From Streptomyces sp. 1222.5 (GTDB lineage Bacteria > Actinomycetota > Actinomycetes > Streptomycetales > Streptomycetaceae), in contig NZ_FNSZ01000001.1 in the NCBI RefSeq assembly GCF_900105245.1, positions 4,772,001 to 4,836,000 on the forward strand: a stretch of 64,000 nt of DNA, in the 5' to 3' direction. How positions within the stretch are numbered: the stretch's first letter is position 1; every line of letters begins with the position of its first letter. A program made the translations under genes and the position numbers. Shown here in pieces: positions 8,428 through 17,101 of the stretch. The notes beneath the pieces were generated by a model. That model did no database searches. It had not been told where the DNA came from and saw only the letters and a program-made list of their open reading frames with translations.

Positions 8428-11400
8428 ATGACGCGAGCCGAGCAGCCAACGGCCCCCACCACAGCACCGGACGACGCCCTCGTCGCGGACTCCCGCGAGC
8501 GCGCCGTCCGTTCCCTGCTGCGACGACCGCAGTTGAGGCGCCTGTGGAGCGCACAGCTGGTGAGTGGTGTCGGTGACACCCTCGCCCTCCTCGTGCTGGT
8601 CCTCCTCGCCCTCCAGGCGGCGATCGTCGAAGGCACCTTCGGCGGCGGCTACCGGGGCGTGGCGTTCGCAGTGGCGACGGTCTTCGGGGCGCGTGTCCTC
8701 GCCACGCTGCTCTTCGGCGCGGTCCTGCTCGGGCCCCTGACCTCGCTCACCGCCCAGGACGGCCCGCTCGACCGACGCTGGACCATGGTCGGCGCCGACG
8801 GCGTGCGCGCCGCGCTGCTGATCGTGGCGCCCCTGTGGATCGACTGGACCCCGGACAACGCGCTCGCGGTCCTGCTCGTCACCGCCTTCGTCGCCGGCAT
8901 CGCCGAGCGGCTGTGGACGGTGTGCCGGGAGAGCGCGGCCCCCGCGCTGCTGCCCGCCCCGCCCCCGGAGGGCGCCACCGTCCGGCCGCTGCCCGACCAC
9001 CTGGACGCCCTGCGCCGCCTCGCGCTGCGCACCAGCTTCCTCGCGGTCCCGCTGGCCGCCGCCGCACTGGTCGCCGCCGCCCTGCTGAACAACCTGCTGG
9101 GCACCGGCCTGGCCTGGTTCGACCAGCACCAGGCGGCCCTCGGCGCCTATGTGGCGGCCGGCCTGTTCGCCGCCTCCCTGTCCCTGCTGACCTTCCTCGA
9201 ACTGCCCGGCACGCGCACCCCGCGCCCGCGCTCCCCGCTGGAGGGCCTGCGCCGCCCGCGCACCGGCACCGGCGTCGACAAGGGCCGCACGGGCGCCATC
9301 CCGCTGCTCATCCCGGCCTGCGCCGCGGTCGCCGGAGCCATCGCCGCCGCCGTCGCGGTGTGCGTCCTGCACACCAAGGACCTGGGCGGCGGCCCCGTCC
9401 TCTACGGCCTGCTGGTGCTGGGCCTGACCGGCGGTGTCGCCGTCGGCATCCGCATGGCCCCCGCCGTGCTGCCCTCGCTCTCTCGCCGCCGGCTGCTGGC
9501 CCTCGCGATCGCCTTCACCGGTATCGCGCTGCTCGCCGCCGGGCTGGTCCCGGACGTCACCACCGTGCTGCTCATCGTCACGCTGGCCGGCGTCGCCGCG
9601 GGCGTGGCCGCCAACACCGGGCACGCCCTGCTCGACCAGGAGACCGAGGAATACCGCCGGGCGCGCACCACCGAGCACCTGCACGCGGTGGTCCGGGTCT
9701 TCATAGCGCTCGGCGCCATCGTCGCGCCCCTGGTCGCGGCGCTGATCGGCCCGCACCGGCTGGAGAACGGCAAGTTCGTCTTCGCCCACGGCGGCGCGGC
9801 CTTCACGCTGATGCTGGTCGGCGCGCTGCTGCTGCCGGTGGCCGCGCTGGTGCTCGCCAAGGTCGACGACCGCTCCGGCGTACCGCTGCGCCAGGACCTC
9901 AAGGACGCGCTGCTCGGCGGCGACGACCCGGACCAGACACCGGCGACCAACGGTTTCTTCATCGCCCTCGAGGGCGGCGACGGCGCAGGCAAGTCCACCC
10001 AGGCCGAGGCGCTCGCCGAGTGGATCCGGGCCAAGGGCCACGAGGTCGTCCTCACCCGCGAGCCCGGGGCCACGCCGGTCGGCAAGCGGCTGCGCTCCAT
10101 CCTGCTCGACGTGTCCTCGGCAGGCCTGTCGCACCGCGCGGAGGCACTGCTGTACGCGGCGGACCGCGCCGAGCACGTCGACACCGTCGTACGTCCCGCC
10201 CTGGAGCGCGGCGCGGTGGTCATCTCCGACCGCTACATCGACTCCTCCGTCGCCTACCAGGGCGCCGGCCGCGATCTGTCGCCGACCGAGATCGCCCGCA
10301 TCAACCGCTGGGCGACCAACGGGCTCGTCCCGCACCTGACCGTCCTGCTCGACGTCTCCCCGGAGACCGCCCGCGAGCGGTTCACCGAGGCGCCGGACCG
10401 GCTGGAGTCGGAGCCCGCGGAGTTCCACGCGCGCGTACGGGCCGGTTTCCTCACGCTGGCCGCCTCGGACCCCGGCCGCTACCTCGTCGTGGACGCGGGC
10501 CAGGAACCCGAGTCCGTCACCACGGTGATCCGGCACCGCCTCGACACCGTCCTGCCCCTGTCCGAGGCCGAGATCCAGGCCCGGGAGGAAGCCCGCAGGA
10601 AGGCCGAGGAGGAGGCTCGCCGTAAGGCCGAGGAGGAGGCCGCCCGCAAGGCCGAGGAGGAGCGGCTGGAGCGCGAGCGCCAGGAGCAGCTCGCCAAGCT
10701 GCGCGCCGAGGAGGAGGAGCGCAAGCGGCGCGAGCTGGAGGAGGCGCAGCGCCGCGAGGCCGAACGGCAGGCGGAGGAGGCCCGGCAGCGGGCCGAGGAA
10801 GCACACCGGCGGGCGGAGGAGGAGCGGCAGCGGCTCCTCGCCGAGGAGAAGGCCCGCGCCGAGGAGGAGGCCCGACGCAAGGCGGAGGAGGAGCGCCGGC
10901 GCCGGCAGGCCGAGGAAGAGGCACGGCTGCGCGCCGAGGAGGAGGCCCACCAGGCCCGGCTGCGCGCCGAGGAGGACGCCCGGCGTCTGGAGGCGCAGCG
11001 CAAGGCCGAGGAGGCACTGCTGCGGGCCGAGGAGGCCCGGCGGCAGGCGGCCGAGGCCGCGGCGGCGGCCGACGTGGCGGCCCGCAGGCCCAGCACCCCC
11101 CGGCCGTCCGCGCCGGGCGTGGCCGCGGACGCGGCGACGGTCGCGACGCCGGCCGTGTCGCCGGGCGGGCGCGACGGGAACGGGCCGGAGCGCGCCGTGG
11201 ACGAGACCACGGTGCTGCGCCCGGTGCGTGAGGAGCGCGACGGCGCCGCCGGCCGTGCCCGGGGTGCGCAGTCCGACGCCGAGGTGACCACCGAGCTGCC
11301 GCAGCCGACGGACGCCCCCGGCGCCGCGGACGAGACGGCGGTCCTGCCGCCGGTCCCCCCCGTGGGCGCCGCCGACGAGACGGCCGTGCTGCCGCCCGTC

Positions 11401-11682
11401 CGGGACGACCGTCCGGGGGGCCGGGTGCCGCCCGGCTACTTCCGGGACGAGCGCTCCGGCGCGGGCCTCGACGGCACCGAGGACCGCACGCGCGAGATGC
11501 CGCAGATCGACGCCGACGGCACGCCCCGCCGCCGGCCGCGTTCGGACTGGGCCGAGGAGACCCCGCTGGACGACCTGCCCACGCTGGCGGACGAGCTGCT
11601 GGGCTCGTACGGCGAAGGGGAGTACGGGGACGCCGGCGACGAGCAGGGCCGCAAGGGCCGTGGCCGGGGCCGCCGCGGCTGA
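8428..11682 (+). CDS. tmk: MFS-like membrane domain fused to thymidylate kinase, with coiled-coil tail
   Basis: 1084 aa. Residues about 25-490 form a many-helix membrane domain like a major facilitator transporter. Residues about 508-710 are a complete dTMP kinase: P-loop EGGDGAGKS at 515-523, TREPGAT, the DR(Y) motif SDRYIDSSVAYQG, and an LVVDAG region. Residues about 712-875 are a highly charged Glu/Ala/Arg coiled coil, followed by a disordered tail with three DETxVLxPV repeats. Thymidylate kinase makes dTDP for DNA synthesis; here it would be tethered to the membrane. The fused form is typical of Streptomyces. The role of the transporter-like half is unknown. It has its own upstream gap after topA and a hairpin before holB. 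Confidence 0.95.
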   Translation: MTRAEQPTAPTTAPDDALVADSRERAVRSLLRRPQLRRLWSAQLVSGVGDTLALLVLVLLALQAAIVEGTFGGGYRGVAFAVATVFGARVLATLLFGAVLLGPLTSLTAQDGPLDRRWTMVGADGVRAALLIVAPLWIDWTPDNALAVLLVTAFVAGIAERLWTVCRESAAPALLPAPPPEGATVRPLPDHLDALRRLALRTSFLAVPLAAAALVAAALLNNLLGTGLAWFDQHQAALGAYVAAGLFAASLSLLTFLELPGTRTPRPRSPLEGLRRPRTGTGVDKGRTGAIPLLIPACAAVAGAIAAAVAVCVLHTKDLGGGPVLYGLLVLGLTGGVAVGIRMAPAVLPSLSRRRLLALAIAFTGIALLAAGLVPDVTTVLLIVTLAGVAAGVAANTGHALLDQETEEYRRARTTEHLHAVVRVFIALGAIVAPLVAALIGPHRLENGKFVFAHGGAAFTLMLVGALLLPVAALVLAKVDDRSGVPLRQDLKDALLGGDDPDQTPATNGFFIALEGGDGAGKSTQAEALAEWIRAKGHEVVLTREPGATPVGKRLRSILLDVSSAGLSHRAEALLYAADRAEHVDTVVRPALERGAVVISDRYIDSSVAYQGAGRDLSPTEIARINRWATNGLVPHLTVLLDVSPETARERFTEAPDRLESEPAEFHARVRAGFLTLAASDPGRYLVVDAGQEPESVTTVIRHRLDTVLPLSEAEIQAREEARRKAEEEARRKAEEEAARKAEEERLERERQEQLAKLRAEEEERKRRELEEAQRREAERQAEEARQRAEEAHRRAEEERQRLLAEEKARAEEEARRKAEEERRRRQAEEEARLRAEEEAHQARLRAEEDARRLEAQRKAEEALLRAEEARRQAAEAAAAADVAARRPSTPRPSAPGVAADAATVATPAVSPGGRDGNGPERAVDETTVLRPVREERDGAAGRARGAQSDAEVTTELPQPTDAPGAADETAVLPPVPPVGAADETAVLPPVRDDRPGGRVPPGYFRDERSGAGLDGTEDRTREMPQIDADGTPRRRPRSDWAEETPLDDLPTLADELLGSYGEGEYGDAGDEQGRKGRGRGRRG

Positions 11683-11722
11683 CGCCGGCCGCCGCCGGGC
11701 GGGCGCGCCGGGATGTGAGCGC

Positions 11723-11760
11723 CGAGCGGCGACCGTCGCAGCGGCGACGGTCGCCGCTCG
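11723..11760 (+). terminator. Terminator hairpin between tmk and holB
   Basis: A perfect 17-bp stem (11723-11739 with 11744-11760) with a 4-nt loop, followed by TT. It suggests that holB is not simply read through from tmk. Confidence 0.7.
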
Positions 11761-11856
11761 TTCCGCGTCGGGGCCCGGCCGCCGCGCCGCACTGTCGGTG
11801 CCGACCCGCACAATGGAGTGCGGAACGCGCAGTGTGACGGAAGGGCGGCGTGACCC

Positions 11857-13062
11857 ATGACCGTGTGGGACGACCTCGTCGGGCAGGAGAAGGTGAGCGC
11901 GGTGCTCGGTGCCGCCGCGCGGGACGCCGACGCCCTCGTCACCGCCGCCGCGGCCGGGCGGCCGCTGCCCGAGACGTCCGGGATGACCCACGCCTGGCTG
12001 TTCACGGGCCCGCCCGGCGCGGGCCGCAACCAGGCGGCGCGGGCGTTCGCCGCCGCCCTGCAGTGCGTGAGTCCCGACCGCGCCCTGGGTGGTGCCCCCG
12101 GCTGCGGCTTCTGCGACGGCTGCCACACCGCCCTGCTCGGCACGCACGCCGACGTCAACTCGGTCGCGGCGGTCGGCGCGGAGATCCTGGTCAAGGACAT
12201 GCGGGACACGGTCCGCAAGTCGTTCACCGCCCCGGCGAACGGCCGCTGGCAGATCATCCTCGTCGAGGACGCCGAGCGGCTGAACGAGAAGTCGGCCAAC
12301 GCGGTCCTCAAGGCCGTGGAGGAGCCCGCCCCCCGCACGGTGTGGCTGCTGTGCGCCCCCTCCGTCGAGGACGTCCTGCCGACCATCCGCTCCCGCTGCC
12401 GGCACCTGAACCTGCGTACGCCCTCGGTGGACGCGATCGCCGACATGCTCATCCGCCGCGACGGCATCGAACCGGCGGTCGCCACGGCCGCCGCGCGGGC
12501 CACCCAGGGCCATGCCGACCGGGCCCGCCGGCTGGCCACCGACCCGGCGGCCCGCGAACGCCGGGCCGCCGTGCTGAAGCTGCCGCTGCGCCTGGACGAG
12601 GTCGGCGCCTGTCTGCGGGCCGCGCAGGAGCTGGTCGACGCGGCCGCCGAGGACGCCAAGCAGCTCGCCGAGGAGATGGACGGCAAGGAGGCCGAGGAGC
12701 TGAAGACCGCGCTGGGCGCCGCGCAGGGCGGGCGGCTGCCGCGCGGCACGGCGGGCGTGATGAAGGACCTGGAGGACATGCAGAAGCGCCGCAGGACCCG
12801 TACGCAGCGCGACAGCCTCGACGTCGCCCTCGGTGACCTCACCGCCTTCTACCGCGATGTCCTCGCCCTCCAGCTCGGCTCCCGCGTGGCCATCGCCAAC
12901 GCCGACGCCGAGGACGCCCTGGAGCGGCTGGCCCGCGGCAGCACGCCGGAGTCCACCCTCCGCCGTATCGAGGCGATCGCCGGCTGCCGGGACGCCCTCG
13001 ACCGCAACGTGGCTCCGCTGCTGGCGGTGGAGGCGATGACGATGGCACTGCGGGCGGGCTGA
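11857..13062 (+). CDS. holB: DNA polymerase III delta' subunit
   Basis: Clamp-loader subunit. 401 aa from ATG 11857 with GGAAGGG upstream. AAA+ fold: a degenerate P-loop GPPGAGRNQ near residue 50, where Arg replaces the Walker Lys, as expected for the non-hydrolysing delta' subunit; a zinc-binding Cys cluster (about 69-89, ending GCGFCDGC); Walker-B-like IILVEDAERL; and a CAPSVEDVLPTIRSRCRHL stretch with the SRC arginine-finger motif. The C-terminal collar helices follow. It neighbours tmk and topA, so replication functions cluster here. Confidence 0.93.
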   Translation: MTVWDDLVGQEKVSAVLGAAARDADALVTAAAAGRPLPETSGMTHAWLFTGPPGAGRNQAARAFAAALQCVSPDRALGGAPGCGFCDGCHTALLGTHADVNSVAAVGAEILVKDMRDTVRKSFTAPANGRWQIILVEDAERLNEKSANAVLKAVEEPAPRTVWLLCAPSVEDVLPTIRSRCRHLNLRTPSVDAIADMLIRRDGIEPAVATAAARATQGHADRARRLATDPAARERRAAVLKLPLRLDEVGACLRAAQELVDAAAEDAKQLAEEMDGKEAEELKTALGAAQGGRLPRGTAGVMKDLEDMQKRRRTRTQRDSLDVALGDLTAFYRDVLALQLGSRVAIANADAEDALERLARGSTPESTLRRIEAIAGCRDALDRNVAPLLAVEAMTMALRAG

Positions 13063-13286
13063 GGGGCCCGGACGCGCGGACGGGACCCCGGGGCCGGGGT
13101 GACCGAGGGGGGTGACGGACCGGCGAAGATCTGGAGGATCGCATGGGTGATGGCAGGGGTGCCGGACACGCTCACCGGATCCCCGAGGGTGCCGGAGCTC
13201 CGGTCGCGCCCCCGGTGCCGTCCCCCGTGCGAGCCACAAAAAGCACGTACCGCACTCGATCGGTCGCTTAACGTTACGCTCGCCTG

Positions 13287-14906
13287 ATGCACACCTGGCC
13301 TTCCGCCCACCGCCGACCACCCCGCCGTACCCGGGGCGCCCGCACCCGGACGACGGCCCGCCTCACCGCCTCCCTCCTCACCGCGGCCGCCCTGCTGATC
13401 TCCGCCTGCTCCGCCGGCGGTTCGACCACGTCGGCGGGCGGGACGGTGGAGGCGGCGCTGGCCGCGCTGCCACGTTCGACACCCTCGGCGCTGGCGCCGT
13501 ACTACTCGCAGACCCTCAAATGGCGCGACTGCGGAGCACCCGGGTTCCAGTGCGCGACGCTCAAGGCCCCGCTGGACTACGACAAGCCCGGTGCGGGCGA
13601 CATCCGGCTCGCGGTCGCCCGCAAGAAGGCCACCGGAAAGGCCAGACCGATCGGCTCGCTGCTGGTCAACCCCGGCGGCCCGGGCGGCTCGGCCGTCGAC
13701 TACCTCCAGCAGTACGCGGGCATCGGCTACCCGGCGGACGTCCGCGCCCGCTACGACATGGTCGCGATGGACCCGCGGGGCGTCGCCCGCAGCGAGCCCG
13801 TCAAGTGCCTCGGCGGACGCCAGATGGACGCGTACACGCAGACGGACACGACACCCGACGACCAGAAGGAGCGGGACGCCGTCGTCACGGCGGACAAGAA
13901 GTTCGCGGAGAGCTGCGGCGCGCACTCGGCGCGGCTGCTCCGGCACGTCTCCACCGTCGAGGCGGCACGGGACATGGACATCCTGCGGGCGGTGCTGGGC
14001 GACCCGAAGCTGAACTACGTCGGGGCGTCGTACGGCACCTTCCTCGGGGCGACCTACGCCGGTCTGTTCCCGGAACGGGTCGGCCGCGTGGTCCTGGACG
14101 GCGCGATGGATCCGAGCCTCGACGCCCGCAGGCTCAACCTGGACCAGACGGCGGGCTTCGAGACGGCGTTCCAGGCGTTCGCGAAGGACTGCGTCCGGCA
14201 CACCGACTGCCCGCTCGGCGGCAGGGGCACGACGCCCGCGCAGGTGGGCGAGCACCTCAAGGCGTTCTTCCACAAGCTGGACGCCCACCCCATCCCGGCG
14301 GGCGACAAGGACGGCCGCAAGCTCGGTGAGTCGCTGGCCACCAACGGGGTGATCGCGGCGATGTACGACGAGGCGACCTGGGAGCAGTTGCGCGAGGCGC
14401 TGAGCCAGGCGATGAGGGACAACGACGGCTCGGGTCTGCTCGCGCTCTCGGACAGCTACTACGAACGGGACGAGAACGGCGGCTACAGCAACCTGATGAT
14501 GGCCAACGCGGCCGTGAACTGCCTCGACCTGCCGCCGGCCTTCACCGGCCCCGACCAGGTGAGGAAGGCGCTGCCCGCGTTCGACAAGGCGTCCCCGGTC
14601 TTCGGTGACGGCCTGGCCTGGGCCTCGCTGAACTGCGCGTACTGGCCGGTGAAGGCCACGGGCGAACCGCACCGGATCGAGGCGAAGGGCGCGGCGCCGA
14701 TCGTCGTGGTCGGCACCACCCGGGACCCCGCGACCCCCTACCGCTGGGCACAGTCCCTGTCCCGCCAGCTCTCCTCGGCCCGCCTCCTGACCTACGTCGG
14801 GGACGGCCACACCGCCTACGGCCGCGGCAGCGCCTGCATCGACACCGCGATCAACACCTATCTGCTGCGCGGAACCCCGCCGGCCGCGGGAAAGCGCTGC
14901 TCATAG
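13287..14906 (+). CDS. Secreted alpha/beta-hydrolase, tripeptidyl aminopeptidase type lipoprotein
   Basis: 539 aa. The twin-arginine-rich N-terminus (RRPPRRTRGARTRTT), a hydrophobic segment and the lipobox LISAC near residue 38 indicate an exported lipoprotein. The mature enzyme has the alpha/beta-hydrolase fold: oxyanion stretch NPGGPGGS, nucleophile Ser248 in GASYG, an Asp in GTTRDPATPY, and a His in GDGHTAYGRG. The C-terminal TAP-like domain, with Cys in LNCAYWP and GSACID, is typical of the Streptomyces SlpD/SlpE and Tap peptidases that remove N-terminal tripeptides from secreted proteins. Exact substrate is unknown. A GC-rich hairpin follows the stop. Confidence 0.88.
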   Translation: MHTWPSAHRRPPRRTRGARTRTTARLTASLLTAAALLISACSAGGSTTSAGGTVEAALAALPRSTPSALAPYYSQTLKWRDCGAPGFQCATLKAPLDYDKPGAGDIRLAVARKKATGKARPIGSLLVNPGGPGGSAVDYLQQYAGIGYPADVRARYDMVAMDPRGVARSEPVKCLGGRQMDAYTQTDTTPDDQKERDAVVTADKKFAESCGAHSARLLRHVSTVEAARDMDILRAVLGDPKLNYVGASYGTFLGATYAGLFPERVGRVVLDGAMDPSLDARRLNLDQTAGFETAFQAFAKDCVRHTDCPLGGRGTTPAQVGEHLKAFFHKLDAHPIPAGDKDGRKLGESLATNGVIAAMYDEATWEQLREALSQAMRDNDGSGLLALSDSYYERDENGGYSNLMMANAAVNCLDLPPAFTGPDQVRKALPAFDKASPVFGDGLAWASLNCAYWPVKATGEPHRIEAKGAAPIVVVGTTRDPATPYRWAQSLSRQLSSARLLTYVGDGHTAYGRGSACIDTAINTYLLRGTPPAAGKRCS

Positions 14907-14914
14907 CCCTGCGG

Positions 14915-14945
14915 CCCGCCCCGGGGCCCTCCGCCCCGGGGCGGG
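14915..14945 (+). terminator. Terminator hairpin after the hydrolase
   Basis: A perfect 13-bp stem (14915-14927 with 14933-14945) with a 5-nt loop lies 9 nt after the stop and before the tRNA gene. Confidence 0.7.
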
Positions 14946-15013
14946 TACGAAGCACCCCTCGAAACTGTGTAGACTTACCGACGTTGCTGATCGCACCATG
15001 GTGCGGACAGCGC

Positions 15014-15090
15014 GCCGCTTTAGCTCAGATGGCCAGAGCAACGCACTCGTAATGCGTAGGTCTCGGGTTCGAATCCCGAAAGCGGCTCCA
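15014..15090 (+). tRNA. tRNA-Thr (anticodon CGT)
   Basis: The cloverleaf is complete. The acceptor stem is GCCGCTT (15014-15020) with AAGCGGC (15080-15086). The D arm is present. The anticodon stem ACGCA/TGCGT encloses a loop with CGT at 15048-15050. The T arm has TTCGAAT. The discriminator is T and CCA is encoded at 15088-15090. CGT decodes ACG threonine codons. The 3' half is repeated in degenerate form at 17939-17978, which marks this gene as the integration target of a mobile element. Confidence 0.97.
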
Positions 15091-15096
15091 CTGGAA

Positions 15097-15130
15097 CCCC
15101 AGCTCAGAACGATCTGAGCTGGGGTTTTTT
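15097..15130 (+). terminator. Intrinsic terminator of tRNA-Thr
   Basis: A perfect 12-bp stem (15097-15108 with 15113-15124), loop ACGA and six T residues: a textbook terminator. A related hairpin follows the tRNA-like copy at 17981. Confidence 0.92.
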
Positions 15131-15212
15131 GTTCAACGGATGCGACGGCGGCGAAGGGGAGCGCGCCGCGGGGGTGTCGATGGTCTCAGTGGGGCCTGGA
15201 CTCAGGGGCCGA

Positions 15213-15302
15213 CTACGGCGGCACGAAGAACTCGCCTCTACGCCGGTGGCTGATCTGCGTGTGCCGCAGGATCTCCATGATCGTAGGCATGTCGACGCCC
15301 AG
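15213..15302 (-). pseudogene. Remnant of a tyrosine recombinase (integrase) C-terminus
   Basis: On the minus strand a 29-codon open stretch reads LGVDMPTIMEILRHTQIS and then a short divergent tail to a stop at 15213. The TIMEILRHTQIS block matches what I know of the region around the last His of tyrosine-recombinase active sites (consensus xxIMEILGHSQIS). No start, no RHRH-box context and no catalytic Tyr remain in frame. Sequence just upstream on the same strand continues in other frames, so it looks decayed. It lies next to the tRNA-Thr, where an AICE or phage integrase gene would be expected. It is short, so this is a moderate call. Confidence 0.5.
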
Positions 15303-15306
15303 TTCG

Positions 15307-15642
15307 TCACGACGTGCGAGGGGACGTGGCCGGCGTCGAGCATGGCCCGGGTGACGTCATGCGGACTTCCGCGCCCGCGTCGAGCCCGGCGGCGTGCCGC
15401 AAAACCGTCTGCGCGAGGAGGTCTCCTTCGATGACGTCGTCGTTGAGGTCGTCGAGGTGGCCCGGTAGGCGCTCACCGCGCCGAAGCCGGTAGCCGGTAG
15501 CCGGTAGCCGCATCGAGCTGCGCACAGGCGCGCGAAGTCAGCCATCCGCAGGTCCCGGGGGCGGCCTCGGCGGCCCGCACCTTCCCGTCAGGTCCAGCAG
15601 GGAGCCGAGAACGACCGGCAGGATCTCCGCTGTCTCAGACAC
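15307..15642 (-). pseudogene. Frameshifted small gene downstream of the 218-aa gene
   Basis: GTG 15642 overlaps the stop of the upstream gene (GTGTCTGA), a normal operon junction, and reads VSETAEILPVVLGSLLDLTG. Then coding-like sequence jumps frame near 15583, apparently by one lost base, and again at a tandem run of a 7-bp unit (GTAGCCG, about 15489-15509). Removing one 7-bp unit would join the middle frame to the one ending in LDDLNDDVIEGDLLAQTVLRHAAG. The product family is not recognised. The two breaks suggest a decaying gene of the integrated element. Confidence 0.45.
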
Positions 15643-16291
15643 TGCGGGCCTCGATCCCGCGACGGATTCCCGCTCGCCAGACCTCACCGGTGGTGGTGAC
15701 GCGAGCTGCAAGTCGACGGTATTCCTGCAGGGCCTTTTCCTGTCCGGCAGGCGCTTCGTGGCGACGCCGAACGATCTGTGGATACCGGTCCCGCCAGTCG
15801 AGAAGGGCCTCGATGGCGTCGGCTGATGTGTACCAACACGCAGACCGGACCCGGTGTTCCAGATCAACCGGAAGTCGCAGCGACATCTTTTCGGGAAATC
15901 CTCCGTCCTGCGAACCGGGCCATCGACCCGGACCGCGGGCCTCCTCCGGGTAATCCGGCCAGGAGCGGTCCCATCCCCGCGATTGCAGTTCGCGCAGTAC
16001 GCCCAGAGCTGCCAACCGATCCACAGAGTCCAGGAGTTCACCGCGTTCACGGGCCCTGAACAGTTGAAGACGTCGTGCCGCGCGTACAGCTGCGACCTCG
16101 CGGTGACTGAGGCCGGCCAGGTCCAACTGTCTGCTATCTGCAAGCTCCTTGGCCAATCTCCTTTCGTTCTTCAACAACTGATGTAGCTGCACCCGAGTGC
16201 CGTACGGCAGGCGCACCGTCACAGGCACAGTTCCCTTTGTGCGCACGACCCTCACTATGGCGTATTTAGCTTGCAACTTACGAGCAGTCAA
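15635..16291 (-). CDS. Island protein of unknown function, 218 aa
   Basis: ATG 16291 opens a 218-aa frame. The N-terminal third is basic with a beta-like start (TVPVTVRLPYGTRVQLHQLL), followed by a helical, Arg/Glu-rich middle (RRLAKELADS, VRAARRLQLFRARERGELLD) and a C-terminal part with LPVDLEHRVRSACWYTSADAIEALLDWRDRYP split across two helices. There is no catalytic motif, signal peptide or membrane segment. It could be a DNA-binding or accessory protein of the integrated element, but that is a guess from location. Codon G+C is lower than in flanking core genes. It is divergent from the Cys-rich protein gene, sharing a 125-nt intergenic region. Confidence 0.6.
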   Translation of the reverse strand: MTARKLQAKYAIVRVVRTKGTVPVTVRLPYGTRVQLHQLLKNERRLAKELADSRQLDLAGLSHREVAAVRAARRLQLFRARERGELLDSVDRLAALGVLRELQSRGWDRSWPDYPEEARGPGRWPGSQDGGFPEKMSLRLPVDLEHRVRSACWYTSADAIEALLDWRDRYPQIVRRRHEAPAGQEKALQEYRRLAARVTTTGEVWRAGIRRGIEARSV

Positions 16292-16416
16292 AAAGCGAAC
16301 CAGCAGCAGAATTGTTTCAGCGTGCGGGTCAACTCCGTCCGGTACATGATGTGAATGTCGCCGGGTGCTCGACCCTCTGGGTAGTCACCCAATCCGCGGG
16401 AAGAGAGGAGAAGGAG

Positions 16417-17085
16417 ATGGGGAGCCCTAACGTCATCTGGGAGCAGGGGACAGTGCTGACCCAGGAGTCCGCGCAGAATCATTTCGATCTGCTGCGTGCC
16501 GACCAGGAGGTGAGGCTGCACGAACTGCAGCACGCCCTTTCCACGCAGTACGCGACTGGCTCGTCGGACGAGATCGCAAGCGCTGTTGGCCTGGAATACA
16601 GCGCCCAGTTCGAACGCGCGGTACGTGATCGGGAAACTGGTCTGAGTGTGGCGCGGTACACCGCCAGACTTGTGTTCGGCGAGGCGCCGAGCACGGACGA
16701 TCAGCGGATAGGCCTCATGGCTGCCACCATCGCCACCTACCCGGCAGCAGGAGCCGCCGCTTCGACGGAGGAGACGGTGGCGAGGGCCCTCATTCAGAGG
16801 GCCGGGGACGGGGGCTGGCTCGGCGCCGATGAGTACGAGCTCGACCCGAGCGGGGACCTCATTGCTGTCCGCGGCCTCTGGGATGCCTTCAGGAACTGTC
16901 TCGGGAGCAGCTGCGGTGGCACCTGCCTAGGGGCGCTGGGAAGCTGCCTCCCGCTGGGTGCCTTGCCCGCGGTGGTCGCCTGCCTGGCAGCCACTTGTGG
17001 GCTCTGCGCAGCCAAGTGTGCCGCCTGTGTGGCGTGCGATTGCGGCTGGCTCTGCAGCGTCGTCACCGGATGCTGCCACACGTGA
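16417..17085 (+). CDS. Putative bacteriocin precursor: 158-aa N-domain plus 14-Cys C-terminal domain (halocin C8-like layout)
   Basis: 222 aa from ATG 16417, preceded by the strong site GAGGAGAAGGAG. The frame is open upstream but without a better start. Residues 1 to about 158 are ordinary soluble sequence with no signal peptide. The last 64 residues hold 14 cysteines in small-residue sequence: CLGSSCGGTC, LGSC, a hydrophobic run ALPAVVACLAATC, then GLCAAKCAACVACDCG, WLC and a final CC pair before HT. Halocin C8 has a comparable plan: about 200 residues of N-domain that gives immunity, and a 76-residue Cys-rich peptide. I recall bacterial proteins with such domains, but the assignment rests on layout, not on an alignment. 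It starts a three-gene cluster on the tRNA-Thr island. Confidence 0.8.
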   Translation: MGSPNVIWEQGTVLTQESAQNHFDLLRADQEVRLHELQHALSTQYATGSSDEIASAVGLEYSAQFERAVRDRETGLSVARYTARLVFGEAPSTDDQRIGLMAATIATYPAAGAAASTEETVARALIQRAGDGGWLGADEYELDPSGDLIAVRGLWDAFRNCLGSSCGGTCLGALGSCLPLGALPAVVACLAATCGLCAAKCAACVACDCGWLCSVVTGCCHT

Positions 17086-17101
17086 CACGGGAGATTGCGA
17101 C

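Noticed and set aside
10590..11060. Possible tandem DNA repeat or satellite
   Set aside because: It encodes the Glu/Ala/Arg coiled coil of the tmk fusion; the repeats are of codons, with irregular spacing.
8353..13320. A 1655-aa open frame on the minus strand, opposite tmk and holB
   Set aside because: It runs opposite two certain genes, is full of Gly/Arg/Leu, and has no domain motif. It is an artefact of high G+C codon bias.
16312..16416. Upstream extension of the Cys-rich protein to 257 aa
   Set aside because: The added residues have no ribosome site and no signal peptide, while ATG 16417 has a near-perfect site.
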